Shown: one piece after another, positions 19,246 through 30,800 of the stretch | Layout of the letters: the number at the start of each line of letters is the position of its first letter | Numbering within the stretch: position 1 is the stretch's first letter | NCBI GenBank assembly: GCA_031841125.1 | Contig: CM063108.1 | Coordinates: forward strand, 53,776,122-53,840,121 | Length of the DNA stretch: 64,000 nucleotides | Source of the DNA: Acanthococcus lagerstroemiae | Lineage: Eukaryota; Arthropoda; Insecta; Hemiptera; Eriococcidae | Reading direction: 5' to 3' | Notes under the pieces: generated by a model | The model's input: the letters and a program-made list of their open reading frames with translations, nothing else | What the model was told of the DNA's origin: nothing | Database searches by the model: none | Translations under genes and position numbers: made by a program

Positions 19246-20360
19246 GCTGACCAGAGAAATATGCCTGTCAATTATCCCGTGCTTAGTCATTCAATTTCGA
19301 GTCGAATCAGCCCGAAACATATAGTTTTGTCCGCCTGAATTTTTCATTCTGTCCTACTGTGCGTTGGACGAAACCCGTTGCGCAAGAATCGGTGTCACAA
19401 CTGGCGCCCGACCATCGCTGTAACTGTGACTTCCGCCATCGCAAATTGAATTACAACCTCGCATTCCACGGGAACGCGAACTGCCTCCGCGGTCAATCAG
19501 CGGCTTTTCAAATATCGCTATCCCAACCGTATTCTCGACGGTGGCCGTTCTCAAACGTGCGTATACTCATTCACTGGCCGAATTTCTCGATATTAGACCG
19601 GGATCCGCTTCTTTTCATTGACATTTATTGCTGCCAACCCACGACGGAATGCGTCCCCGGACAGTTGAACCTGCACCGAGAAGTCGGAGGCACAGACGAC
19701 TGCCGGCTGTCCGGAAATAATATATTGCACTTGCACGTCCGTTCGACTTCTTTCGGCGTAAATATCGAATAACCAGCCGACCAGTCATGCAGTCCCCCAG
19801 TCTCTCAGCCTCCCAGCTATCAGACCGCCCAGCCACCGTGCCGCATAGAAGAATTTCATAAAATCGAGTGACGGAATGCGAGCGCTATTTTTCAGCGCGA
19901 ACGAAAATAAACATCCGCGGCGGGACACGTGGAACGGGGGTCGCATAGCGCCGCTTCGGGCTCATGGGCCGGGTAGGACGGAACGAAACGGTTGTACGTA
20001 TATCTACGCGAAATCGAAACTTCAAGTGGATAACGGATATACTCGAGCTCCGGTCGACGAGGGAAATATGTACGACTACCAGGGCCGTGTAAATTTCACG
20101 ATTAATTTCGGACATGTGTAAATAATACGAGCACGAGCGTCGGATTCCGGACCGACGTGAAAATTACGGACGGTCGACGTCGCGTAATTCGCTTATCCTT
20201 TAATAACGTCGGCGGTGGCGGCGATGCGACGGCGCTTCGCCGGCGTCACAAGAGCGGTACGCGCCGACCACGTCGACGTCCGCGCACGCACACTGGAATT
20301 CGCGGCGCGGCGTCGCCTTTCTCCGCGTCTCTTTTCCACTCGGGCCAGTAATTTCACCGT
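19246..20360. other. GC-rich stretch with no recognisable gene
   Basis: Several overlapping open frames occur on both strands, as expected for GC-rich DNA. None has a motif or a plausible splice layout that I can support. It could be unique host DNA or a gene-flanking region. Confidence 0.4.
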
Positions 20361-21164
20361 ACCTTATACAGGGTGTTTCAAAGTAAGTGACCCCCTCAAA
20401 TTTCCGTCGTGATTTAAATAATTTAAAATAAAAAAAAATCGAGCTGTTGGACGAAATTTGAAAAAATAAATAAATATTTTCATGTATGGGGCTGTAAACG
20501 AGTTTATCATAAGACACTTGAGGGGTTTAGGAGCAAACAAAGACATGTTTCAAAAACTTTTTTTTTCGGAAACGTGTAAAACTGACTCCCAAAAATCTGA
20601 TCTCTCATTTGAGGTAAAAAGTATTTTAAAACATCATTCAGAGGTTTAGAACGTGTTCGCACAAAATAAGATTTTTGACTCTCCCTTCTGGGGGAGTTTA
20701 GGACCACAATATGTATTGGAACATGTCAGTTTTGACTCCAAAGCTATTTCTAAGGCATATAATTCGCGTAGAGGCGTCGAATATCACGGACTAAGGTTTC
20801 CTGAAATTGAAGTTGCATTGAAATAACCCATCATCCCTTCATTTTGGCTAAAAATGACGAAACATTCGAAAGAAGTACGTCCTCAGAGTACGTTTGAAAA
20901 CTCGTCAGAACAGCGACTAAAATATTCGTTTATCATTCCAACAACGTGAACTGAGAACCTTTCACACAATACAACTTCAATTTTATCAACCAGCATGGTC
21001 AAAACGTGATAACGCAAAGCCTACTCCCCAAAATTGACATGATCCATTTGAACATGTTACTTGTGACTCCAACCCTGTACTTTTAAGGCCCGTTTTACAC
21101 TGAACAGAGTGAAGTTGGGAAAAATCTTTACACCATTCGATTTGGCTTGAAATATTCTATCCAG
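20361..21164. other. unassigned AT-rich stretch starting with a CAGGGTGTTTC-type terminus
   Basis: ACAGGGTGTTTCAAAGTAAG near 20,369 resembles the terminus of the MITE at 41,401-41,730 (CAGGGTGTTTAG). I could not find a matching inverted partner nearby, so the extent of the element is unknown. No coding motif is present. Confidence 0.35.
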
Positions 21165-21468
21165 TAGGGTTAGTGGTTCCAAGATGACACAGTAAAGTTA
21201 TTTTTGGGTATATCTAATCAAGTTTTTTTTTTCAAACATCTTGAAATTTTTATCAAAAAAAGATGTATATTAAAGGATTAAAATGAGCCAATAACGAATA
21301 GTCTATCACTTTTATAACACAAGATATGGTAAAACAAATACTTGCAGTGATCAGCTGTGTTATCTTGGATCCCGGGGGTATAAGATGACATGAAGCCTGT
21401 TCCAAGATGACACACGACTAGAAAAACGTAGCAAAAAGTCAAAATTATTTATTAATTAAAATATAATA

Positions 21469-23217
21469 TGTCGCGAAAACCGAGCTATCCGGCCCGGTCG
21501 GTCCGCGGAGGAGGCAATTCGGCCAGTGGATAACGGGACCCGGCGGTTCCGGAGGGACCGGAACGCCTCGTAACTGGCTGAGGACCGTGCCTCGTCGCGA
21601 GTCGACATTCTTTTTTAAGTTCGGGAACGGCCGAAAATTGTGACGATCAATGCGCGGCACCAAATAAAATATGATTGGCACAGAACTGATTAAAATGTAT
21701 TAACGTAAAAATTAAGACGGCGATAGTATGTACAAAATGCCACGTGGGCGGAACTAGTAACACAAAACGTTGTAGGCGCAAATGACACGGAAAAACTGCG
21801 GTTGCGGCGAATATAAAAGTACTTTTCTTGTAAGGCGGCGGTACGACGGCGGCGCGGAGGGTTCACAGGTCGTATCGATGACCGTGCGGCCTAACTAAAA
21901 CACTGTTCACAACTTGGCCGGGATGCAAGGGAGCCAGGAGGGGAGTGGATGGGAAGTAGCCTATACCTGATGGTCAAGGGATCTAACCCCTTTCACTTCG
22001 GTCGTGCCGGTGAAGACGCGACCGTAGCGCGTCGCGGGTTAAATGGCAACCTGGCGGATCGCCTCCAGGTACGCTATTTAACTCGGACGGTAGCGAATGT
22101 TCCCTTTACTTCGATCGGGTCGGTGAAGACGCGATCGTAGTAGGCCGCGGGTTAGATGGCAACCTGTCGGATCGCCTACAGGTACGCTATCTAACTCGGA
22201 CAGTAACTACAACCCTTTTTACTTCGATCGTGTCGGTGAAGACGCGATCGTAGTAGGCCGCGGGTTAGATGGCAACCTGTCGGGTCGCCTACAGGTACGC
22301 TATCTAACTCGGACAGTGACTACAACCCCTTTTACTTCGATCGTGTCGGTGAAGACGCGATCGTAGTAGGCCGCGGGTTAGATGGCAACCTGTCGGGTCG
22401 CCTACAGGTACGCTATCTAACTCGGACAGTGACTACAACCCCTTTTACTTCGATCGTGTCGGTGAAGACGCGATCGTAGTAGGCCGCGGGTTAGATGGCA
22501 ACCTGTCGGATCGCCTACAGGTACGCTATCTAACTCGGACGGTGGTCGTTGATCAGCAAGGCGTAGCGAGAGAAGAAGCAGCAGCAGGCTGTTCGGGAGT
22601 AGCAGGAGTTTTTTTGCAGGAAGCGAGAAGTTTTTTAGGCTGAAGAGGGATTTCAATTAGGCTGGAGAAGATAGAGTTTTTCGTAGTTGGAAAGAAGCGG
22701 AGGTTCGTAGGCGTTTGGAAGAAGCAAGAATTGGTAGGCTGGATAAAGCGGAAAGTAGAGTTTTTAGGCCGAAGTTGCGAGCGCGGTTCGGATCGACTGG
22801 TCTCGAGCGAACTGCCAGACGAGAGTCCTTAATGAGCGTGGAAACAGAGATTATATAGGGAAGCACGGCGTCTTTTCGGGTCGCAGGATCTGGAGGGTTG
22901 GATAGGAAAGCGGAGCGCTTAAGAATGTGGCTGCGGCTCGAAGACCGAATTCGCCGATATCGGGAGAAAGAGACCAAAAAGACAGTATGAATACCGGGGC
23001 TAATAGCCAAGGGACAATAGGTAGCCGGTCGACGCGATTTTCGCATCTTCGGATGTCGGGACAGGTTTCGGGAGGAAGCGGAGAACGGGAGGGAGGCAGT
23101 CGATACCGATCCGCGAGGGTGAATATTAATTAGGCCGCGCGATGACGTATGGAGGCGGCCGGACAGTTCTATTTGCAATCTTAACGAATTTCAGGCGATC
23201 AACGTGTCGTCATTACA
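21469..23217. mobile_element. nested GC-rich insertion of unknown class within the TIR element
   Basis: The segment has TG...CA ends and is flanked by AATATAATA on both sides (21,460-21,468 and 23,218-23,226), a 9-10 bp direct repeat that looks like a target duplication. The interior is GC-rich and unlike its AT-rich surroundings. It holds a TATAAAA-like box near 21,811 and five 113 bp tandem units. I see no long terminal repeat, no clear TIR and no recognisable protein; open frames at 22,417-23,178 on the minus strand have no motif. A non-autonomous retroelement or a 9 bp-TSD DNA element are both possible. Confidence 0.5.
21991..22553. repeat. tandem satellite: five units of 113-114 bp
   Basis: Units begin TTTACTTCGATCG (or TTTCACTTCGGTCG in the first) at 21,991, 22,105, 22,218, 22,331 and 22,444. 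Units 2 to 5 are nearly identical, and the first is the most diverged. Each unit contains an inverse pair GTTAGAT...ATCTAAC enclosing ACCTGT...ACAGGT, so each can form a hairpin. It also contains two CGATCG sites. Confidence 0.9.
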
Positions 23218-23874
23218 AATATAATAGATATATCAATTTATGTTATAATAGGAAAGGTCAATGTCAGTTGTCAAGGCCCTTTCCTGCCTTTCCGTGCTTC
23301 CGAAAATCGAATTCTTTACAAGCAGCTCTATATACGAGTAATTTTTTTCAAGAACTAAATTTACGACCTTTTTCATATCTTCTGCATCAAATTGACCTCC
23401 GGTTGTTTTTCGTTGATATCCTGTACCCATTTGTATAAAAATATATGAAAATTAATACGTGTCATTTTGGAATTGAAAAAAATATGTCATCTTGGAACCA
23501 ACGTTTTCTTCATGTTTTTAATGTGGTGTTTGTCGTGACCAAAAACAGTTATGATTATGAATCCAACGTCATTCAAAGAAGAACTTATAGTTGTATAACA
23601 TACCTATTCGAAATTTATTTACCAGTTAAACAAATTAGTTTCTCAATTTAAAAAAAACGGATTTGAAAAATTTTTTCTTTTGGCATTTAAAAACATATTT
23701 TTGGTAATATCACGAGATTGTTTTCTGATAATTATTTCGTTCACACATTAAAATGAGTGTTGTGTTGCCACATGTTTGCAGTATATAAGTTTTATCTAAA
23801 TAGTGCTAATAACGGACGAGATATTCACGATTTGTTATCTTGGAACCCGTGTCATCTTGGAATCACTAACCCTA

Positions 23875-24615
23875 TCATGCTTAACTCATTTTCGAGAAAT
23901 CTGGAACATGTCTAGTTTGCACCTAGACCCCTCACTTCTTGCAGACGAAGTCTGGTGTAGATTTATTTATGTGTTGTTAGTTAATACAGTAATACATTGT
24001 GTTCCACGAAATGCGCCCTGCCATGCGACACTTGTCGTAGACGAAGTCTCGCACAGGTTTAGTTATATTTTATTACTCGTATTTAGTAGTATAGTAATAC
24101 AGGATATTCCACGAAATGCGCCCCCTGGTTTCTTTATAACGCCAAATCGGATCGACAAATGTTAAAAGACGTATCTAATATTTTAAGGTCAAGTAAATTA
24201 TTTCTCCTCCCCTAAAAGGGGGGCTTAGGTGCCCACTAACTTCAAATATTAAACAGAACAGTATGGTGCAAACCATCGAAATAGCGGTTTTCTGCGTCCC
24301 TGATTTCGAGTATTACATTAGGTTTTCGATTAAACCCACTTTTGGCCTTGAAGGTTTGCGAAAATTGGGCAAAATTGCCTCGATAGTTAAAAGTGAAAAT
24401 ATCGTAGTTCCTTTTAGGAAAGAAAAGATCCAGAACAACCTCGTTTCTTTTTTCGAGGAAACAGAAGAATCTGCAAGACTTATGGATTTGGAATATTCAA
24501 TCAAGATCCGATTGAAAGCTCTTGAAAATGATGTTAGAATTTTCTAGAAGCCATTTAAAACTGTAGGACTGGGAAAATAAATTACCATTAAGATTCTGTT
24601 TTTGTTAAAAAAAAT
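23875..24615. other. no gene; a direct duplication of about 115 bp
   Basis: Two similar segments (about 23,941-24,030 and 24,045-24,125) share AGACGAAGTCT, GTAATACA and CCACGAAATGCGCCC. The open frame 24,263-24,547 has no recognisable motif. Confidence 0.45.
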
Positions 24616-24619
24616 CTTT

Positions 24620-25510
24620 GCCCTCCCCAGTTTAGTGCTTCAAATTCGGAAATTGTACGCCTGAAGAAGCACAATTCAAGCACAAATGTTTGACACTATT
24701 CCGGCTTACGTCGCACCATTTTTCAACATCAGGTAATATCATCACACCCTTGGTAAGATTTAACAACGATCGCCCCAAGCCGGGGGTTGAAGCACAAATT
24801 CTGAAATTGTTCCCCTGAAGAAGCACAATTGTCGCACCATTTTTCGTCATCGGGTAATATCATAATAGTGGTAATATAGACCCCTCCCCAGTTTAGGGCT
24901 TGAAGCACAAATTCAGAAATTGCTTGCCTGACAAAGCACAATTTGTGCACAATGACTTGACGCCGTTTCCGCTCACATCGAACCATTTTTCAACATCACG
25001 TAACATCACAATAGTAGTAATATGGACTCCCCAGCTCAGGGGTTGAAGCACAAATTCTGAAATTGTTCTCCTGAAGAAGCACAATTTAAGCACAATTGTT
25101 TGACGCTACTTCCGCTTACGTCGCAATATTTATCAACATCAGGTAATATCACATCACTGGTAATATTTAACATTGACCACCCCAAGCCGGAGGGTTGAAG
25201 CATAAATTCGGAAATTGTTCACCTGAAGAAGCACAATTTAAGCACAACTGCGTGACACCACTTCCTGTTACGTCACACCATTTTTTGTCATCGGGTAATA
25301 TCACAATAGTAGTAATATGGATCCTCCCCCCCCCCGCTCAGGGATTGGAGCACAAATTTGGAAATTGTTTGCTTGATAAAGCAGAATTTGTGCACAATTA
25401 CTTGACGCCACTTCCGCTTACGTTGCACCATTTTTCAACATCAGGTAGTATAACACCACAGAGAATATTAAATACCCCCCACCCTCCAGCGTAAGCTACG
25501 GGGTTGAAGC
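24620..25510. repeat. tandem repeat with trimeric higher-order structure
   Basis: Six diverged units of roughly 115-155 bp start near 24,640, 24,783, 24,893, 25,035, 25,190 and 25,335, each with a form of GAAGCACAAATTCGGAAATT. Units 1 and 4 share CCCCAAGCCGG at their ends, units 2 and 5 share GTCATCGGGTAATATCA, and units 3 and 6 share AAAGCAGAATTTGTGCACAA-type sequence. This gives an ABC-ABC order with a period near 400-440 bp. The array ends before an A28 run (25,524-25,551). Confidence 0.75.
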
Positions 25511-25523
25511 AAGTAGTGTCGGC

Positions 25524-26035
25524 AAAAAAAAAAAAAAAAAAAAAAAAAAAACAACCATAATTTCTACACAATCATTTTAGGTTGTGTTCAGTTTCATTGG
25601 AGTTAATTTCATTATTTTCATTGCATTTCGCCAGCGGCGCATTAACCCACTTTTGGTTTCTTGGTCATAACTTGGGAGCAGTTTGTGCAAAAATTGTGGG
25701 GCTGGTGGGAAAATGAAGTACATTTACAGCATTATTTTTCTGCATACTTTCGACTTGATAATGCAAGAAAAATGTTGGGCCACCACCAGGGGGGAGTGGG
25801 GAGAGGGCGTTGGGGGGGGGCTCGAAATTGTCGGCACAAAAAAGCACGAATTTAACACATTGATTTTAGCGAATGTTCAGATGTTCAGCACCATCGGAGT
25901 TAATTTCAAAATTTCCTTTGCATGATGCTAGCAGCACATTGACCTACTTTCTTTTTTTTTGGCTATAACTTCAGAAGGAATGGAGCACAAATTCTGCAAT
26001 TGGAAGCACAATTAGAGCACAATTTGTTGTATTGG
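25524..26035. repeat. A28 run followed by a diverged direct duplication
   Basis: After the A-run, two segments near 25,570-25,690 and 25,865-25,990 share GGAGTTAATTTCA, a CATT.GC...AGC.GC pattern and TAACTT. The second ends in a GAGCACAAATTCTGCAATTG unit related to the preceding array, so the whole block may be one old repeat family. Confidence 0.5.
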
Positions 26036-26074
26036 TTTCATTCCTATTCCGCATACATGTGCCGCGGGCGACAT

Positions 26075-26885
26075 GGAGCTATTAAGAAATATGTACTGGC
26101 TCATTGGACGGCAATCTAAACGAAGTTTTAAAAACAAATTATTGTTATAATCTTTGCTGTTCAAGCCGGTCTGGTAATACGGCTCCCGGCTCTGGGGCTG
26201 CACGAGAAAATCCAACCGTGACATCACACGACGGTTCCAGAGCAAAATGTTACGCATCATTGTTAACGCTCCCTGGTTTGTTAGCAACAAATCACTCCAC
26301 CGCGATCTCAACGTCGAAACAGTCAGGGGTGGCAAGTTGGGTGTAGCAGGCGTGCAAGTGCTACACAGGGGAACATTTTTGCTACACTCGGGAAAATTAG
26401 AAAAAAATCTCCGCTACAATCTGAAAAGTCAAAATTTTGAACAACTCGGGAAAATTCTCAAGAAAATTTAAATTCTGCACCATACTTTACAAAAAAACAA
26501 AAAACAAATAGAATACTTTAAGAAAATTGATACTCTATTAAATTTATGATCAGTCATCACCATCGTAATTCGTAAAATCAAAAATGTGACTGATTTTTAT
26601 TTGATGTTTGAAATGTTTTTTATTCTGATAAATAAGGTCATAAGCATATAAGCCTTTCTGTAGAGGGTTGATTCTTAAAACGTTAAAAAAAAATTTTCAG
26701 GGAAGAGGAGGAAAAAGGTAGGAGTTTCTTGGTCAATTTTTGAAAAAAATTTGTTTTGTATCATGCTACACACGGGAAAATTAAAACTTGCCACCTCTGG
26801 AGACCGTTGAGGAAGTAATCATGAAGACGGCTCTTCAGCACGAAAGAGGGAACTCCACCGACACCCCAGCACCGAAGCCATAATT
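26075..26885 (+). pseudogene. Jockey-type RT C-terminal fragment split by a MITE
   Basis: Plus-strand reading gives 'MYWLIGRQSK', 'YGSRLWGCTRKSNRDI', 'RRFQSKMLRIIVNAPWFV' and 'SLHRDLNVETV'. The sequence is then interrupted at 26,324 and resumes at 26,808 with 'EEVIMKTALQHERGN' to a stop near 26,881. These are hallmark motifs of the region after the RT catalytic domain in Jockey-type elements. A stop codon after 'LFKPVW' and the insertion make it non-functional. The catalytic part is absent. Confidence 0.82.
26324..26799. mobile_element. hAT-like MITE, 476 bp
   Basis: Ends are CAGGGGTGGCAAGTT and the inverse of CAGAGGTGGCAAGTT, matching at 14 of 15 positions. The flanks GAAACAGT (26,316-26,323) and GAGACCGT (26,800-26,807) match at 6 of 8, consistent with an aged 8 bp target duplication. 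CAGRGGTGGCAA-like ends and 8 bp duplications are typical of the hAT superfamily. A subterminal GCTACAC.CGGGAAAATTA motif occurs near both ends. No transposase is present. Confidence 0.8.
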
Positions 26886-27680
26886 TTACTTGATACCGGG
26901 ACCGACGTCAGGAGGTTGAAATGCACTAAACCAACTGACCTGCCCAGCTGAAAGACCCAAGGACGAAGCGAGTCATTAGTCAACCTTCTACGCGTCATTA
27001 GTTAGTAGTATTTCCTGTACAATATAAATACTAATTGAACTGTATCATGTATTTTGGAGAATGCCCTCGGGCAGTACTAAAAATACACAAAAAAAGAGAA
27101 AAAATACAAAAAAAAAAAAAAGGTAAACGTGATCTTCAGAACCTTGGAACTCGGGATGTCTTAGTATCCGGATTTTTTTTAGAGGGACGGGAAGATCATT
27201 TTTCTTAATACGTTGAGAGATATAGGACAGTGTTACAGCAACTGCTGAAAACAAAACAATCGTTTCCCCAAAGTGCTCACAAATTGATTCTAGTTGAAAA
27301 CAATGCATAAAAATGTTCATATTTTTTCAATTTTCCATAAAAAATGTTTTTCGAACTCAGCAGTACTTCCGCGGTAAACAATCTTCTCCTTTATACCCTT
27401 CAAGACTACTCCGTTTTCTTTACATATTTTAGTGGTTGAGCTTCAAAATGTTAATACAATGAATGCAATTAAAATTTACGCTTTTAAGAAACGTTGTCCT
27501 AAAAAAATGATGTAAATTTCTTTTTATATTACTTGATCAGAAAGGCAATGTTTACGTTGGTGTTTTACGGACGACAAGAAGCGCCTATCATTCATGCATC
27601 GAGTGCTAATGAAAGCTGCATGTAACGTAAACGTCCCTCAATGTAAAGCGGTTTTACATGAAAAAATTGCTGGCCAGTAA
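26886..27680. other. no gene; 3' flank of the Jockey-type fragment and AT-rich sequence
   Basis: An A-rich run lies near 27,085-27,122. No motif-bearing frame, tRNA or tandem array was found. Confidence 0.4.
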
Positions 27681-27684
27681 TTTC

Positions 27685-27762
27685 ATATCGGGGAATCGAA
27701 CCCGCATCCATTGAAACATTTGACTGAAATGCAGCAATCGTCTCTAACCACTTGGCCACAGA
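27685..27762 (-). repeat. tRNA-like SINE head or tRNA relic
   Basis: On the minus strand, box A TGGCCAAGTGGTTAGAGACG (plus-strand 27,739-27,758) and box B GGGTTCGATTCCC (plus-strand 27,691-27,703) are spaced about as in a tRNA. I could not fold a convincing acceptor stem, and there is no CCA. This is more likely a SINE head than a working tRNA gene. Confidence 0.55.
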
Positions 27763-27770
27763 ACGAATTA

Positions 27771-30700
27771 CAAAATAGTGACTTAAAAACGCATTTAAAT
27801 GTTCACGATGTAGTACAGTTGTTACCGTTTGTTGTTAACCGTCGTTACGTTTTTGCTGGCCACTACCTGTGTATGCTGTTTGTGCACGTGAACAAACTGA
27901 AGACAAGACTGTGGTACTGTACTTTGTAGTAATTAACTGAGCAAATGAAATAAATTTTTGAATTAATTACGCACACAAAAATCACATGTCTATAATTTAA
28001 ATAAATAAATAGATTAAAAAAAAAAAAATACAGACCATGTCAGCGAAAAACATTGCCGCTTCTGATCAAGTAGTATAAAAAATATTTTCCATAACAAGAG
28101 CCAAAAGTAAGTTTACATGACTCGGGAATTGCGAACGAGCTCGCCATGTAAACACTTACTTTTGACTCTTGGCATGTAATATACTATTTTAGGCCGCAGT
28201 TTCTTTAGTATTAGTAGAAAAATTTTTTATGAGTAAAAGAAGTGACCAAAAAGTACTGCTCCTTAACGCCCTGGGTTATAAACCTGGCACTTTATACCAT
28301 TCAGAATGTTGAAAACGATTAGAATTTGAAAATAGTAATTTTCGATGTAAAGCATTGCCTTTATCCAAATTTTGAATCTCAAAACCTAAAATAGATAAGA
28401 GTAGGCCCAAAGAAAAGTTTTGAAAGGTGTGAAGAATGAAATAGTTTGTCATGAAAAAATCGCTGGGTGTAGAGAGCAATTTCTGCGGAAAATTGAAAAA
28501 ATACGAAAATTTTGATATGGGCTTTTCAACCAAAATCAATCATGTGAACATCCTGTTTATCCGATTGTGGTATTTTCCCCCTAAATTTTGTATTTTTAAT
28601 AGTTTCCGAAACCATATCTCTGCCCCTTAAAATGTAAGAGCAGGCAAACATATTATCTACCTGTTATCAGAATAAGTTATTTAATTATCCGGTCTGGGAG
28701 CGATCATGTTCTCTGAGACACCCTGTACACACGTACACATAATACACTGCGAAAAAGGCAACGGCTCGTTGTGCACGGAAAAATTAAGCATTACACGCTG
28801 CCGAAGGAATGCAGAAAATATTTTAGTTTGCAGCTTTCTCCGGCGTCTCTCGGACGACGTGGGCCTAAATGGGTGCACGTATGAAACACCTAAAAGCTGC
28901 TTCGCTGTAAGGGCTCGCATACGGTCACGGTTTAAAGGCTGGGGTGACTGGCTTTTTCTACCCTGCGTAGTCTATATATACTAAGTTTGGTGAGTAGGTT
29001 ACTAAAATCTGCACCGGGAATTCCACTAGTTGCTTTATCACGCTGCCGGAAAAGCCTTCGCGGTTTATGACGCGCAACGGCAGCGTTTTGAACAGCCCCC
29101 TGAACGGACGGTGGGGGCTGAAGGGTGGCGATACGTGTTCCGAATGATGGATCGCGATTCGATTTCGTCGGTATGTCTATCATGCCGGCAGTACTGAAAA
29201 TGGTGAAAAATCGGACGCTTTATCATGGGAGCGTGAAATACAAAATGTGGCTTTTGAAGGACGTGAAGATCAAATTTAAGATTGCCGCCATCCGATTATG
29301 GCCATGCGGCGCAGTTGAGGGAAACGTGAGGACGAAGTCAGAATTCGAAAGAACGAGAAGTCGCGATGAGACAAACGACGGGAATATCAAACGGGGTTAC
29401 ATTAAACATTTTTTGTTAGATTCAGAAAAATTTGGGTTACTAGCTTCTCATTTATTTATTTCAGCGTTTCTTGAATTAACGAGTTCATTTCTGAGGGCAT
29501 TTTAGCAGTAACTTCGACTTAGAAGGCTCCACAGAGAGCTACGGCTTGAACCTGCATACTCAACATTTAATATTTCAGATTGTGGCCTCCTTCAGAACAC
29601 TTTAGCTACAAGTTACTGTTAGAATAACCCTAAAAAGGAACTAAGAGACTCAAAATATCCATAAATTTCTCGGTTCGGAGCAATTTTTTGAAAGACTCTT
29701 TTTTAATGTTTTAAGCCGTTGCGTAAGGTCTTACAATAAATCGTATATTTTGCGCAAGCCTGAAATCCTTCTTAAAAAAAATTTTGGCTACCGAGTTTTT
29801 ACCACATAAATATACCACTTTTTCTGGTGGGAGCGAAATTCAAAGGAACACGTAGAATAATTGCCGTCTCAGGGTGGTATCTAAGGATAAGAGGGGGCGG
29901 AAGACAGAATCCCAGGGACAGATAGATAGGAATCTGGAAAATGAATCCGGAGGTAATTTGCGTTCTTTCTGTTCACTGAAGACAGCGAGACCAAACAATC
30001 CCCCTATTAGACCTGTGTTAACGTGTGGAAAAAATATGGTTCGCTTTCAGCGTTCTATTTAGGGCATTTTGAGGGCATTTACAAAAAAATTCCTATGAAC
30101 TTTCTTGTGTAAATCGAGTAAAAACTTTAGTTCGAATGCAATTGCTATTTTTCGAGTTCCCTTGGAAAAACTGATTTCAGGGAAACTTTCAGTCTTGTTC
30201 GAGATTCGTGGGGACCTTCACTATGTTGATGTAAATTTATATAGAAGATGTTGGAAGTTTAATTAAAGGGAAAAGATCTTGTCTAGATTTTGAATTATTA
30301 CGGAAAACGTTAATTAGATAAAATTGAGAAATAGAATTTTATTGAAAAATTTTGCGAACGTTCTTGAGTAAGAATTTAAAATACATTGTCTCCGTCTTCG
30401 CCGCGTTGTCTTGACCCGAACTTAAGGACAAAGAATCAATCATTTTTGTCGTCAGTCTAAAAACATTACGAAAAGGAGAAATACGTTTGTTTTGCAGAGC
30501 ACTGAATTTGTAGGACCGCGGAGGTGATATTGGCCCCATTGGGCGAATGTTTGAGGTTCAAAAACTTCACCAGACCGAACGGAATTCTACTCAGAATTGA
30601 AAATATTTCGATCAATACCTATTCGTATCGATATAGTTTCAGCACAGATTTTGTTGACTAGTGATGATGGCATTTGGCAATGCTTGTCTAAACCAATTTT

Positions 30701-30800
30701 TAAGAACAAAGTTCCAAATTTCTTAAGATATTGGTGTGCTCTCCACCGCGATTTTTGAACACCCCTTGTAGATGCTCGTTAAGACTCTTTCAATTTTTTT
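27771..30800. other. long stretch without a recognisable gene
   Basis: Many short open frames exist, none with a motif. An inverted CAGGGTGTCTC-type terminus lies near 28,716-28,726. A poly-A run lies near 28,017-28,028. The region from about 28,930 to 29,500 is more GC-rich and might be unique host DNA, but I can support no gene. Confidence 0.4.

Larger units (their letters stand above)
21167..23872. mobile_element. TIR DNA transposon (2.7 kb) with subterminal repeats and a nested insertion
   Basis: The left end GGGTTAGTGGTTCCAAGATG (first 20 of 24 bases, 21,167-21,190) is matched in reverse at 23,849-23,872 with one difference in 24. TA flanks both ends (21,165-21,166 and 23,873-23,874), as for TA-targeting elements. 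The motif CCAAGATGACA or a close variant recurs near both ends: near 21,180, 21,348 (inverse), 21,378, 21,404, 23,463 (inverse), 23,490 (inverse), 23,838 (inverse) and 23,855 (inverse). No transposase is visible, so it is non-autonomous. Removing the nested piece 21,469-23,217 leaves about 0.95 kb. Confidence 0.75.

Noticed and set aside
21991..22553. CRISPR-like or rDNA spacer repeats
   Set aside because: Contiguous 113 bp units without spacers and no rRNA sequence nearby; it is a small satellite.
22657..23178. Protein-coding gene on the minus strand (173 codons)
   Set aside because: No motif, low-complexity Ser/Arg content, and it lies in a GC-rich insertion where chance frames are common.
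24620..25510. CRISPR array
   Set aside because: The repeats are long, diverged and contiguous without spacers, and the DNA is eukaryotic.
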